Below are positions 1-6,643 of a stretch of 10,204 nucleotides of DNA, in pieces (positions within the stretch are counted from its first letter, which is position 1; each line of letters starts with the position of its first letter). The position numbers were made by a program, and so were the translations under genes. The notes under the pieces were generated by a model that did not search any database, had not been told where the DNA came from, and saw only the letters and a list, made by a program, of their open reading frames with translations. The stretch is taken from NCBI GenBank assembly GCA_040079635.1, contig JBEBJY010000080.1, positions 1 to 10,204 on the forward strand. Direction: 5' to 3'. Source of the DNA: Aalborgiella sp040079635. Its GTDB lineage: Bacteria; Pseudomonadota; Gammaproteobacteria; Burkholderiales; Burkholderiaceae_C.

Positions 1-217
1 TGATGGTGATGCCTAGGTAGTTGCCGCCTTTGCTTTCCCGAAGTTCCAAGGTTTTGGCGTCAAACGTGGGGTCAAACTCGTGCGCGATGAGGGTGATGGC
101 GTGGACAAAACCGTCCGCTTTGGCGCCCATCACCTTGATCGGGAAGGCGCAGGGGTAGACGATGAGTGATTCTTCGACCACTGGAGCCGTTGTGGTAACT
201 GGTTTTTCAGGATTCAT
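1..217 (-). CDS. ybeD: YbeD/DUF493 (UPF0250) family protein, 5' part only
   Basis: This gene starts at the ATG complementary to 215-217 and runs off the left edge, leaving 72 N-terminal residues. After a short polar Pro/Thr-rich lead comes the typical start of the YbeD family: SLIVYPCAFPIKVMGAKADG, then a helix with H-A-I-T-L, then the strand ending in ESKGGNYLGITI. Members are small (about 90 residues) cytoplasmic proteins with a ferredoxin-like, ACT-like fold and no established enzymatic activity. In many proteobacteria ybeD sits directly before lipB and lipA (lipoate synthesis), so lipB may follow beyond the edge; that is inference. It starts 18 bases after the stop of the hydrolase gene and is probably co-transcribed with it. 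No clear Shine-Dalgarno sequence is visible. The family call is firm; the role is unknown. Confidence 0.88.
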   Translation of the reverse strand, partial: MNPEKPVTTTAPVVEESLIVYPCAFPIKVMGAKADGFVHAITLIAHEFDPTFDAKTLELRESKGGNYLGITI

Positions 218-235
218 GCTGCAATTATCGCGAAG

Positions 236-1366
236 TTACCGCAATGTCAGGCTGCTTGATGCCTTACGCTTGGCAAATTGCTTGGATTCGCCAATGGCTA
301 AAAGTCCAAAATCCGCCTCTTTTACGCCTAAAGCTTGCCTTGCGATGGCTAATTCGCGCGGGGGCTGGTCCAGTGGCTCGTCTGTCAGCGAAAACGTGCC
401 CCAATGCACGCCGATACTACGTTTGGCGCCCACATCTTGGTGAATGCGCACCGACTCCATGGGGTTGACGTGCTGCTGCGACATAAACCAGCGTGGCTCG
501 TAAGCGCCTACGGGCACCAAGGCGAGGTCAAATCCGCCACCCAGCGCTTCGGTTTGGCGCGGGGCAAATTGTTTGGCGGTATCGGCAAAGTCGCGGCTGT
601 AGCCCGTGTCGCCAGCGTAATACCAGTGAAAATCAGCGCCTAATACCGCCCAGCCGCCCCATAACGTGGCGCTTCTGTCGTTGATGCTGCGCGCAGACCA
701 GTGTTGTACGGGTGTTAAATGGAATTCAACCCCTGTGAGGTCATGGTGTTCCCACCAGTCCAGCTCGACCACGCTGTCAATACCGATGCCGTTAAACCAC
801 GCTTTCAAGCCCAAAGGCACGATAAAAAGCGTTGTTTTGCCCGCAGATTTGGCTTTTTCGTCCAATTGCGCCACGCTGATGCGGTCAAGGTGGTCGTAGT
901 GGTTGTGTGAAATCAGCACCGCGTCGATGTGTGGCAAATCTGCCATGGCGACTCCGGGCGGCTGGGCGCGTTTGGGGCCAAAAATCTGAACGGGCGAGGC
1001 GCGTTCCGAGAAAATCGGGTCTACCAGCACGTTCAAACCGTTGGCTTGTACCAAGGCAGTGGCATGGCCAATCCAAGTAACCGTTGGCGCGGTGGGCGAT
1101 TTAAGCAGTGCCAAATCTGCTTGAACGCTGGGTGTGGGGCTGTTGGGTGTTTTGTCCAATCCCCAAGATTCCCACTGCCAACGCATGAAGTCACCAAACG
1201 ACCGGTTTACCTCTTTGGCATAGTTGTTTTTAAACCCTGTGGGCGTGTGGTGCGCTTTGGCAGGGCTGTCATTTTGCGCGTTTGAATGGCTAAAAAAAGC
1301 CAAAATCGCTATACTTATAATAGCTGTTGAGGCAATCTTTACGCTGGCTAGAGGCCAATTTGGCAT
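236..1366 (-). CDS. Exported metallo-beta-lactamase-fold hydrolase, NAPE-PLD/UlaG type
   Basis: This is a 376-residue zinc-dependent hydrolase of the MBL superfamily. The metal-binding motif is H154-N-H156-Y-D158-H159-L-D. It is followed by a GDTGY motif with D253 and a GVHWGTF motif with H321, the pattern of N-acyl-phosphatidylethanolamine phospholipase D-like and UlaG-like proteins (COG2220). Bacterial members hydrolyse phosphodiesters or lactones, and the substrate here cannot be told. Residues 1-30 look like a signal peptide: K10, a hydrophobic stretch of about 15 residues, and a possible cleavage after S-N-A30. It would therefore act in the periplasm or on the outer face of the membrane. 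I chose ATG at 1366 because the signal peptide begins there and it lies just after the stop of the upstream gene. The alternative TTG at 1405 would add 13 residues and overlap that gene. No strong ribosome binding site is seen for either start. Confidence 0.85.
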   Translation of the reverse strand: MPNWPLASVKIASTAIISIAILAFFSHSNAQNDSPAKAHHTPTGFKNNYAKEVNRSFGDFMRWQWESWGLDKTPNSPTPSVQADLALLKSPTAPTVTWIGHATALVQANGLNVLVDPIFSERASPVQIFGPKRAQPPGVAMADLPHIDAVLISHNHYDHLDRISVAQLDEKAKSAGKTTLFIVPLGLKAWFNGIGIDSVVELDWWEHHDLTGVEFHLTPVQHWSARSINDRSATLWGGWAVLGADFHWYYAGDTGYSRDFADTAKQFAPRQTEALGGGFDLALVPVGAYEPRWFMSQQHVNPMESVRIHQDVGAKRSIGVHWGTFSLTDEPLDQPPRELAIARQALGVKEADFGLLAIGESKQFAKRKASSSLTLR

Positions 1367-1379
1367 ATAAAATAAAGGT

Positions 1380-1829
1380 TTAATGTAGAAAAAGTACTGC
1401 GGCAATGGCTAACCAGCCGAGTACAAAATTCGTCTTCACAATCGCCTGAATTTGTCCTAAACGTCGCCCCGCTTCAGGCCAATCAGAGGCTGCAACCGCC
1501 CCTTTCAATCGCTTGAACGGCCCGAAATACACATGGCCAAACAGGGCAAACATCAGCAAACCAATGCCCAACATCATGTGCCAGCCGATAGGTGCTGCTT
1601 TCATGCCGACGGCCATCAACATACCAGTGCCGGTGATGAGTAATGCCGCAATGCTCAGCCAAACCAGTGGAAAAAACCGTCCCATCACACCCGCCATCAA
1701 AGGCAAACGCTGCGGCGGTTGCAATTGAGAGGTAACCACAGGGCGCAAGATCCACAGCATGAACGTCATGCCGCCAATCCACGTGATGGCACCTGCGAGG
1801 TGGAGGAATTTGGAGAGGATATAGATCAT
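1380..1829 (-). CDS. CopD-like four-helix membrane protein
   Basis: This encodes a 149-residue integral membrane protein with four hydrophobic segments, at about residues 4-28, 50-75, 84-104 and 128-147. The sequence resembles small bacterial proteins annotated as CopD family: H10 in helix 1 followed by a W-I-G-G motif, an R-F-F-P-L-V-W segment opening helix 2, and H84 and H99 in helix 3. Histidines placed inside helices are typical of haem- or copper-binding membrane proteins in this superfamily, but no ligand is proven. It is the first gene of the leftward cluster, 13 bases ahead of the exported hydrolase, and diverges from atpI. I found no convincing promoter or ribosome binding site for it in 1830-1980. 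A function in copper handling would be a guess based on the family name only. Confidence 0.75.
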   Translation of the reverse strand: MIYILSKFLHLAGAITWIGGMTFMLWILRPVVTSQLQPPQRLPLMAGVMGRFFPLVWLSIAALLITGTGMLMAVGMKAAPIGWHMMLGIGLLMFALFGHVYFGPFKRLKGAVAASDWPEAGRRLGQIQAIVKTNFVLGWLAIAAVLFLH

Positions 1830-1953
1830 GAGATGCTTTTAAAAAATGAATTCGTATTTTGCACGTTGCGCTGAATTTTTGCGTCAAACCAAGCGAATTC
1901 CCGTCAATTTGCTCAAGGCGGCTGGTTTTGGTGCGAAATTTGAAACAAGGGTC

Positions 1954-1983
1954 TAGACAAGAGCGCGGGTTTATACGTATAAT
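1954..1983 (+). promoter_or_regulatory. Sigma70-type promoter of the atp operon
   Basis: A -35 box TAGACA (1954-1959, five of six consensus bases) is followed after 18 bases by a perfect -10 TATAAT (1978-1983). Transcription would start near 1990, about 16 bases before the chosen atpI start. The -10 lies inside a perfect 12-bp palindrome, TTATACGTATAA (1971-1982). No other comparable promoter was seen in the divergent region 1830-2005. This is a match by eye; the start site is not mapped. Confidence 0.7.
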
Positions 1984-2005
1984 GAGCGGCTGTGCTGAGT
2001 TACAT

Positions 2006-2599
2006 ATGTTGACAACTACTCTGTTATCTAAATATCTAGCGAAGCAAAAGACTGCGCAGGAAGCTGTGCGAGCTAAATCATTAAACGTTTCTGTGAAAGC
2101 CAATGCTTTTGATGATATTGATTCGCAAGTGGAATCGTTGCCTGAACGGCTCACGGCGCAACAAGCGCAAGAGCTTCGCGTAAGGCTAAGTAAGTCTGGC
2201 TCGGTATTATCACCGTGGCAAATCATTGTGGGCCAGTTGTTGGCTGGCGCAGTGTTTGCGGCGTTGGCATGGTTGGTTACTGGTAAATCCAGTGTGGCGG
2301 TCTCAATTGCTTACGGTGCATTGGCTGTAGTGATTCCGGCGGCGGTGTTTGCAAGAGGGCTGATGAGTCAGTTTTCAAGTTTGAACGCGCTTACTGCTGG
2401 GTTTGGTTTTTTTGTGTGGGAAATGATCAAGATTGTGGCGACTGTGGTTTTTATAGCCATAGCGCCAAAGTTGGTGGCAGATTTGGACTGGTTGGCGATG
2501 CTAATCGGCTTGATCGTCACCATGAAGGTGGTTTTTGTGTTGTTGTGGTTGTTGCCTAAGATTCAATCTAAATTGGCAAAAAACACAGCGACTCCGTAA
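2006..2599 (+). CDS. atpI: ATP synthase protein I
   Basis: AtpI is a small membrane protein encoded at the head of many atp operons. It assists assembly of the c-ring and is not part of the finished enzyme. The predicted protein has 197 residues. A polar N-terminal stretch of about 65 residues contains A-Q-Q-A-Q-E-L-R and L-S-P-W-Q. Four membrane segments follow, near residues 71-92, 95-117, 127-152 and 158-182. The motifs AYGALAVVIPAAVFARGL and FFVWEMIKI are characteristic of betaproteobacterial AtpI. The reading frame is open back to 1859, but an ATG at 1982 overlaps the promoter -10, so I placed the start at ATG 2006. It has only a weak GAG (1997-1999) as ribosome binding site, which fits low expression. 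The E. coli protein is about 126 residues, so this one carries a longer N-terminal tail. The gene identity is firm; the start is less so. Confidence 0.87.
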   Translation: MLTTTLLSKYLAKQKTAQEAVRAKSLNVSVKANAFDDIDSQVESLPERLTAQQAQELRVRLSKSGSVLSPWQIIVGQLLAGAVFAALAWLVTGKSSVAVSIAYGALAVVIPAAVFARGLMSQFSSLNALTAGFGFFVWEMIKIVATVVFIAIAPKLVADLDWLAMLIGLIVTMKVVFVLLWLLPKIQSKLAKNTATP

Positions 2600-2635
2600 T
2601 AGTCGTGTCACAGTACAGTTTTATAAGAGTTAAAA

Positions 2636-3562
2636 ATGTCCGAAGTAGCAACATCAGCAGGGAATGCAGCAGCACATGCTGCACCTACAGCCAGTGAATA
2701 CATTGTTCACCATCTGACGCATTGGCAAAACAAGAAGCAAGTTGACATTGTTGACTTCTCTGTTTTTAACTACGATTCCATCTTTTTTATGACCTTGTTG
2801 GGCATTATCGGCAGCTTCTTTTTGTGGAAAGCTGCACGTAAAGCGACTTCTGGCGCGCCAGGTCGTTTCCAGGCTGCTGTTGAAATCTTGTATGAAATGG
2901 TTGATAACCAAGCCAAATCTATTGTTCACAACGAAAAAAGCCGCAAATTGGTCGCACCTTTGGCTTTGACGGTGTTTGTTTGGATTTTCTTGCTCAACGC
3001 GATGGACTTGTTGCCACTCGATTTGCTGCCGGAAATTTGGAAAAAAATCTACGGCGCTGCCGGCCATGATCCAGAACATGCTTATTTGCGCGTCGTGCCA
3101 ACGGCTGACTTGTCTGTCACCATGGGTTTGTCGGTTTCTGTGTTGTTGATCTGCTTGTTTTACAACATGAAAATCAAGGGTTTGGGCGGCTGGGGGCATG
3201 AGCTCATCAGTGCACCATTCGGTACAGTTAAGATGACGGCTAATCCTCTCACGTGGTTGGGTTTTATTGCTCTGGCTGTTGTTAACGTGGCTGAGCAATT
3301 GATTTCGTTTACCGCCAAAACCGTGTCACACGGCATGCGATTGTTTGGCAATATGTATGCTGGCGAATTGGTGTTTATGTTGATCGCTCTGCTGGGTGGT
3401 TCATGGGTGGCGTTTGAGGCGGGAAGTCTGGCGCTATTCAGTATGCAAATTGTGACGGGTTGGGCGTGGGCTGTGTTTCACATCATCATCATTGCGCTAC
3501 AAGCGTTTGTGTTCATGATGTTGACATTGGTTTACATCGGTCAATCTCACGATGCGCACTAA
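2636..3562 (+). CDS. atpB: F1Fo ATP synthase subunit a
   Basis: Subunit a is the membrane stator that forms the two proton half-channels against the c-ring. The protein has 308 residues. The essential arginine is R235, in SHGMRLFGNMYAGELV (E. coli R210). E244 (E. coli E219), H282 (H245) and Q289 (Q252, in the FHIIIIALQAF segment) are all present, so the proton path is intact. Five or six hydrophobic helices are visible. The protein is longer than the 271 residues of E. coli because of an Ala/His-rich N-terminus and a loop around KKIYGAAGHDPEHAYLRVVP; I recall a similar loop in Burkholderiales homologues. The start ATG has AAGAG at 2625-2629, six bases upstream. It follows atpI by 36 bases and is separated from atpE by a longer 94-base T-rich leader. 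Confidence 0.98.
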   Translation: MSEVATSAGNAAAHAAPTASEYIVHHLTHWQNKKQVDIVDFSVFNYDSIFFMTLLGIIGSFFLWKAARKATSGAPGRFQAAVEILYEMVDNQAKSIVHNEKSRKLVAPLALTVFVWIFLLNAMDLLPLDLLPEIWKKIYGAAGHDPEHAYLRVVPTADLSVTMGLSVSVLLICLFYNMKIKGLGGWGHELISAPFGTVKMTANPLTWLGFIALAVVNVAEQLISFTAKTVSHGMRLFGNMYAGELVFMLIALLGGSWVAFEAGSLALFSMQIVTGWAWAVFHIIIIALQAFVFMMLTLVYIGQSHDAH

Positions 3563-3592
3563 GTAACACACGTTATTTATAGCGGTTTGTCG

Positions 3593-3651
3593 GTTTATTT
3601 TGAAGTTTTAGTTTTCGTTAGTTTTTGTTTTTTGTTTTTTTTATCTAGGAG
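3593..3651 (+). promoter_or_regulatory. U-rich leader and strong ribosome binding site of atpE
   Basis: The last 50 or so bases before atpE are almost free of C and dominated by T, with runs of 5, 6 and 8 T (3622-3626, 3628-3633, 3635-3642). AGGAG follows at 3647-3651, five bases before the ATG. U-rich, unstructured leaders bind ribosomal protein S1, and the E. coli atpE leader is a known U-rich translational enhancer. The same role here is inferred from position and composition; it would help make c in excess over the other Fo subunits. Confidence 0.6.
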
Positions 3652-3656
3652 TCATC

Positions 3657-3920
3657 ATGGAAGTCATTAGTTTTGCTGCTCTCGCTGCTGGTTTGATCAT
3701 TGGTTTGGGCGCTTTGGGTGCTTGTATCGGTATCGGTATCATGGGTAGCAAGTACCTTGAGTCAGCTGCTCGCCAGCCTGAGTTGATGGGTGAATTGCAA
3801 ACAAAAATGTTCGTGTTGGCTGGTTTGATCGACGCCGCGTTCATTATCGGAACTGGTATCGCATTGTGGTTCGCTACAGCTAACCCGTTCCTCGCGCAAA
3901 TCGCACGTTTGGTTAAGTAA
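3657..3920 (+). CDS. atpE: F1Fo ATP synthase subunit c
   Basis: Subunit c is the proteolipid that forms the rotating proton-carrying ring, usually 8 to 17 copies. It has 87 residues in two membrane helices joined by the polar R39-Q40-P41 loop, which contacts gamma and epsilon. Helix 1 holds the Gly-rich packing motif, around G16 to G30. Helix 2 has the proton-binding carboxylate D59 in GLIDAAF. An aspartate followed by Ala, without the Glu-Ser/Thr pattern of sodium-binding rings, points to a proton-driven enzyme. The length is slightly above the 79 residues of E. coli because of a C-terminal tail, NPFLAQIARLVK. The gene has the best ribosome binding site in the Fo part of the operon, and a hairpin with a U-rich flank follows the stop codon. 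Confidence 0.98.
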   Translation: MEVISFAALAAGLIIGLGALGACIGIGIMGSKYLESAARQPELMGELQTKMFVLAGLIDAAFIIGTGIALWFATANPFLAQIARLVK

Positions 3921-3929
3921 ATGAATAAC

Positions 3930-3963
3930 TTGTTAGGCAGCTTGCTTAACAATTTGTTTGTTT
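3930..3963 (+). terminator. Hairpin plus U-rich tract after atpE (possible attenuator or processing site)
   Basis: An imperfect inverted repeat forms a 9-bp stem: TTGTTAGGC (3930-3938) pairs with GCTTAACAA (3944-3952) with one G-U wobble and a 5-base loop. TTTGTTTGTTT (3953-3963) follows at once. The layout is that of a weak intrinsic terminator, but the stem is A/U-rich and the U tract is interrupted by G, so partial read-through is expected. It could also stabilise the 3' end of a processed atpE message. Termination here is inferred, not shown. Confidence 0.45.
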
Positions 3964-3969
3964 ATCAAT

Positions 3970-3985
3970 CTTCAATTGAAGGAAA
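3970..3985 (+). promoter_or_regulatory. Ribosome binding site of atpF within a palindrome
   Basis: GAAGGA (3978-3983) sits eight bases before the GTG at 3992 and decides that start. It overlaps a perfect 12-base palindrome, CTTCAATTGAAG (3970-3981), which in RNA could form a short 4-bp stem with an AAUU loop covering part of the site. Any effect on translation would be modest. Confidence 0.5.
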
Positions 3986-3991
3986 CGTCCA

Positions 3992-4462
3992 GTGAGCATT
4001 AATGGAACACTAATTGCAGCGATGATCGTTTTCGCATTGCTGGTGCTGTTCACGATGAAATTCGTGTGGCCACCAATTGCGACCGCTTTGGACGAACGCG
4101 CTGCAAAAATTGCTGACGGCCTCGCTGCTGCCGACAAAGCCAAGTCTGAACTCAACAACGCCAACAAGCGTGTTGAAGACGAATTAGCCAAGTCACGCAC
4201 AGAAACCGCAACACGTTTGGCTGATGCCGAGCGTCGCGGTCAAGCGATTGTCGAAGAAGCCAAGGTCAAAGCAACTGATGAAGGCAACAAAATCATTGCT
4301 GCCGCCAAAGTTGAAGCCGAGCAACAAACCGTGAAAGCCCGTGAGACCCTGCGTGAGCAAGTGGCTGCATTGGCTGTCAAGGGCGCTGAGCAAATTCTTC
4401 GTAAAGAAGTCAATGCTGGTGTCCATGCGGATTTGTTAGGTCGCCTGAAGACTGAGCTTTAA
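3992..4462 (+). CDS. atpF: F1Fo ATP synthase subunit b
   Basis: Subunit b dimerises to form the peripheral stalk that holds the F1 head against rotation. The protein has 156 residues, the same length as in E. coli. One N-terminal membrane helix (about residues 5-24) ends in the conserved K-F-V-W-P-P-I. It is followed by a long charged, Ala-rich helix from about residue 27 to near the end, which forms the right-handed coiled coil. The C-terminal part, with REQVAALAVKGAEQILRKEV, binds delta. Translation starts at GTG, supported by the Shine-Dalgarno at 3978-3983 and by the family's N-terminal pattern S-I-N-x-T. A short frame from 3921 ends at a TGA that overlaps this GTG. Confidence 0.97.
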   Translation: MSINGTLIAAMIVFALLVLFTMKFVWPPIATALDERAAKIADGLAAADKAKSELNNANKRVEDELAKSRTETATRLADAERRGQAIVEEAKVKATDEGNKIIAAAKVEAEQQTVKARETLREQVAALAVKGAEQILRKEVNAGVHADLLGRLKTEL

Positions 4463-4508
4463 TCTCAATCTTTGACTGAACTTTTAACCTGAACTACACG
4501 AGCACTTT

Positions 4509-5039
4509 ATGGCTGAATTAGCAACCATCGCCCGTCCCTATGCGGAGGCGCTTTTTAAAGCAACTTCTAAGGATTTGAACGGCGCTGCCGTTTGGGTGGA
4601 CGCCTTGTCTGCCGTTGCGCAAAACGCACAATTGCAGCAATTCGCTGATAGTCCAAAGGCAAGCACAGACCAAGTTTTTGATCTGATCGCTGGCGTGGCC
4701 AAGATCGATTTGCCAGATGCAGCAAAAAACTTTTTGCGCATTGTCATTGAAAACGGCCGTTTGAGTGCTTTGCCAGAAATGGCAACACAGTTTCGTGGAT
4801 TGAAAAATGCGCAAAGCGGCTCGTCTGATGCTGTGGTGCACAGCGCGTTTCCAATCGACGGCGCAGCTTTGGCTGACTTGGCTGTTACCTTGGAAAAGCA
4901 ATTCAAACGCAAGCTCAACTTGTCCGTTGTGTTGCAGCCTGAGTTGATCGGCGGCATTCGTGTGGTGGTGGGTGACGAGGTGCTCGATACTTCTGTCAAA
5001 GCCCGTTTGGAACAAATGAAAGTGGCTTTGACAGCTTAA
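4509..5039 (+). CDS. atpH: F1Fo ATP synthase subunit delta
   Basis: Delta (OSCP-type) sits on top of the alpha3-beta3 head and joins it to the b dimer. The protein has 176 residues (E. coli 177). The N-terminal helical domain begins with the family signature A-T-I-A-R-P-Y-A-E-A-L-F. The C-terminal domain holds the conserved PELIGGIRVVVGDEVLDTSV segment and ends in an R-L-E-Q-M-K helix, matching the known delta signature. The start ATG is 46 bases after atpF and has only a weak CGAG (4499-4502) as ribosome binding site, in keeping with one copy per complex. Confidence 0.97.
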   Translation: MAELATIARPYAEALFKATSKDLNGAAVWVDALSAVAQNAQLQQFADSPKASTDQVFDLIAGVAKIDLPDAAKNFLRIVIENGRLSALPEMATQFRGLKNAQSGSSDAVVHSAFPIDGAALADLAVTLEKQFKRKLNLSVVLQPELIGGIRVVVGDEVLDTSVKARLEQMKVALTA

Positions 5040-5089
5040 AGCGGTCAATAGTCAATTTAATAGCTAACTAAAGAAAGAAGGAAAGAGTC

Positions 5090-6643
5090 ATGCAACTCAA
5101 TCCAGCAGAAATCTCTGAACTGATCAAGAGCCGTATTGAAGGCCTCTCAGCCAGCGCGAACATTCGCAACCAAGGCACTGTGGTTTCAGTGACCGACGGC
5201 ATTTGCCGCATCCACGGTCTGTCAGACGTGATGCAGGGCGAGATGTTGGAATTCCCAGCCGGTAGCGATGGTATGCCCACCTACGGTTTGGCATTGAACT
5301 TGGAGCGTGACTCTGTAGGTTCCGTGATTTTGGGCGAGTACGAGCACATTTCTGAAGGCGATACGGTCAAGTGTACCGGTCGTATTCTTGAAGTTCCTGT
5401 TGGCCCTGAGTTGCTCGGTCGTGTGGTGAACGCTTTGGGTCAGCCCATTGATGGCAAAGGCCCCATCAACGCCAAAATGACAGACGTGATCGAAAAAGTC
5501 GCGCCAGGCGTGATTGCACGTAAATCAGTTGACCAACCGATGCAAACTGGCTTGAAGTCGATTGACTCCATGGTGCCAATTGGTCGCGGTCAACGCGAAT
5601 TGATCATTGGTGACCGTCAGACAGGTAAAACTGCTGTCGCGATTGACGCCATCATCAACCAAAAAGGTCAAAACGTCCCATGTATCTATGTGGCGATTGG
5701 TCAAAAAGCATCCAGCGTGAAGAACGTGGTTCGTTCTTTAGAGCAAGCCGGCGCGATGGAATACACCATTGTGGTTGCAGCGACAGCTTCTGAGTCTGCA
5801 GCGATGCAATACGTCAGCGCCTACTCTGGCTGCACCATGGGCGAATACTTCCGCGATCGCGGTCAAGACGCGCTGATTGTGTATGACGATTTGTCTAAGC
5901 AAGCTGTGGCATACCGCCAAGTGTCTTTGCTGTTGCGCCGTCCACCAGGTCGTGAAGCTTACCCTGGCGACGTGTTTTATCTCCACAGCCGTTTGTTAGA
6001 GCGCGCTGCTCGTGTGAACGAAAAATACGTTGAAGATTTCACCAAAGGTGAAGTTAAAGGTAAAACAGGTTCATTGACTGCTTTGCCAATCATTGAAACC
6101 CAAGCGGGTGACGTGTCTGCTTTCGTGCCAACCAACGTGATTTCTATCACTGACGGTCAGATCTTCTTGGAGACATCGTTGTTCAACGCTGGTATCCGTC
6201 CTGCGATTAACGCTGGTATTTCTGTGTCTCGCGTCGGTGGCGCGGCGCAAACCAAGATTATCAAGAGCTTGTCTGGCGGTATCCGTACCGACTTGGCCCA
6301 GTACCGTGAATTGGCTGCGTTCGCGCAGTTCGCTTCTGATTTGGACGAAGCCACACGTAAACAGCTCGATCGCGGTGCACGCGTGACTGAATTGCTCAAG
6401 CAAGCCCAGTACAGCCCACAACCGATCAGCTTGATGGGTGCGACATTGTTTGCCGTGAACAAAGGTTTCATGGACGACATCGCCGTCAACAAGGTATTGG
6501 CTTTTGAGCACGGCTTGCACGGCTACCTCAAAGACAAGCACGCTGGTTTGTTGGCCAAATTGGAAGCTGCAAAAGCGATGGACAAAGAAGCGGAAGCTGA
6601 ATTGACCACGGCGACGACCGCTTTCAAGAAGTCATTTGCTTAA
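5090..6643 (+). CDS. atpA: F1Fo ATP synthase subunit alpha
   Basis: Alpha is the non-catalytic nucleotide-binding subunit, three per head. The protein has 517 residues (E. coli 513). Domains in order are an N-terminal membrane-facing helix, a beta-barrel to about residue 95, the nucleotide-binding domain and a C-terminal helical bundle. The P-loop is GDRQTGKT at 174-181. The Walker B region is L-I-V-Y-D266-D-L-S-K-Q. The arginine finger that reaches into the catalytic site of beta is R381, in SVSRVGGAAQTK (E. coli R376). The conserved stretch RRPPGREAYPGDVFYLHSR is intact. The ribosome binding site AAGGA (5078-5082) within a purine-rich run, seven bases from the ATG, is strong, as expected for a three-copy subunit. 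Nothing in it looks truncated. Confidence 0.99.
   Translation: MQLNPAEISELIKSRIEGLSASANIRNQGTVVSVTDGICRIHGLSDVMQGEMLEFPAGSDGMPTYGLALNLERDSVGSVILGEYEHISEGDTVKCTGRILEVPVGPELLGRVVNALGQPIDGKGPINAKMTDVIEKVAPGVIARKSVDQPMQTGLKSIDSMVPIGRGQRELIIGDRQTGKTAVAIDAIINQKGQNVPCIYVAIGQKASSVKNVVRSLEQAGAMEYTIVVAATASESAAMQYVSAYSGCTMGEYFRDRGQDALIVYDDLSKQAVAYRQVSLLLRRPPGREAYPGDVFYLHSRLLERAARVNEKYVEDFTKGEVKGKTGSLTALPIIETQAGDVSAFVPTNVISITDGQIFLETSLFNAGIRPAINAGISVSRVGGAAQTKIIKSLSGGIRTDLAQYRELAAFAQFASDLDEATRKQLDRGARVTELLKQAQYSPQPISLMGATLFAVNKGFMDDIAVNKVLAFEHGLHGYLKDKHAGLLAKLEAAKAMDKEAEAELTTATTAFKKSFA

Noticed and set aside
1316..1321. A TATAAT on the plus strand inside the hydrolase gene
   Set aside because: There is no -35-like hexamer at 16-18 bases upstream and no plus-strand gene follows it.
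1849..1900. Two GAATTC sites in the divergent intergenic region
   Set aside because: They are isolated 6-base palindromes with no shared flanks, so chance is the simplest explanation.
1881..1907. Two minus-strand TTGACG hexamers as a possible promoter for the CopD-like gene
   Set aside because: Neither has a recognisable -10 at normal spacing. A promoter must exist in or near 1830-1990 if this gene heads its operon, but I cannot place it.
1859..2005. Upstream extension of the atpI frame, starting at ATG 1859 or ATG 1982
   Set aside because: This stretch holds the promoter, and the ATG at 1982 overlaps the -10. The added residues do not resemble AtpI.
2009..2014. A perfect TTGACA at the very start of atpI
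   Set aside because: No acceptable -10 lies 16-18 bases downstream, and a transcript from it would lack the atpI start codon.
1483..2226. A 247-codon open frame on the minus strand across the CopD-like gene and atpI
   Set aside because: It overlaps two well-supported genes and the intergenic promoter in another frame, and its translation is low-complexity and Cys/His/Ser-rich without any recognised domain.
3563..3656. The T-rich atpB-atpE gap as an intrinsic terminator
   Set aside because: No stable stem precedes the T runs, and termination there would cut off nearly the whole operon. A translation-enhancing leader is more likely.
4518..5048. A 176-codon minus-strand frame opposite atpH, and similar frames opposite atpB, atpA, atpG and atpD
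   Set aside because: These are antisense shadows of strongly conserved genes. The translations show no domain, and no antisense promoter was seen.
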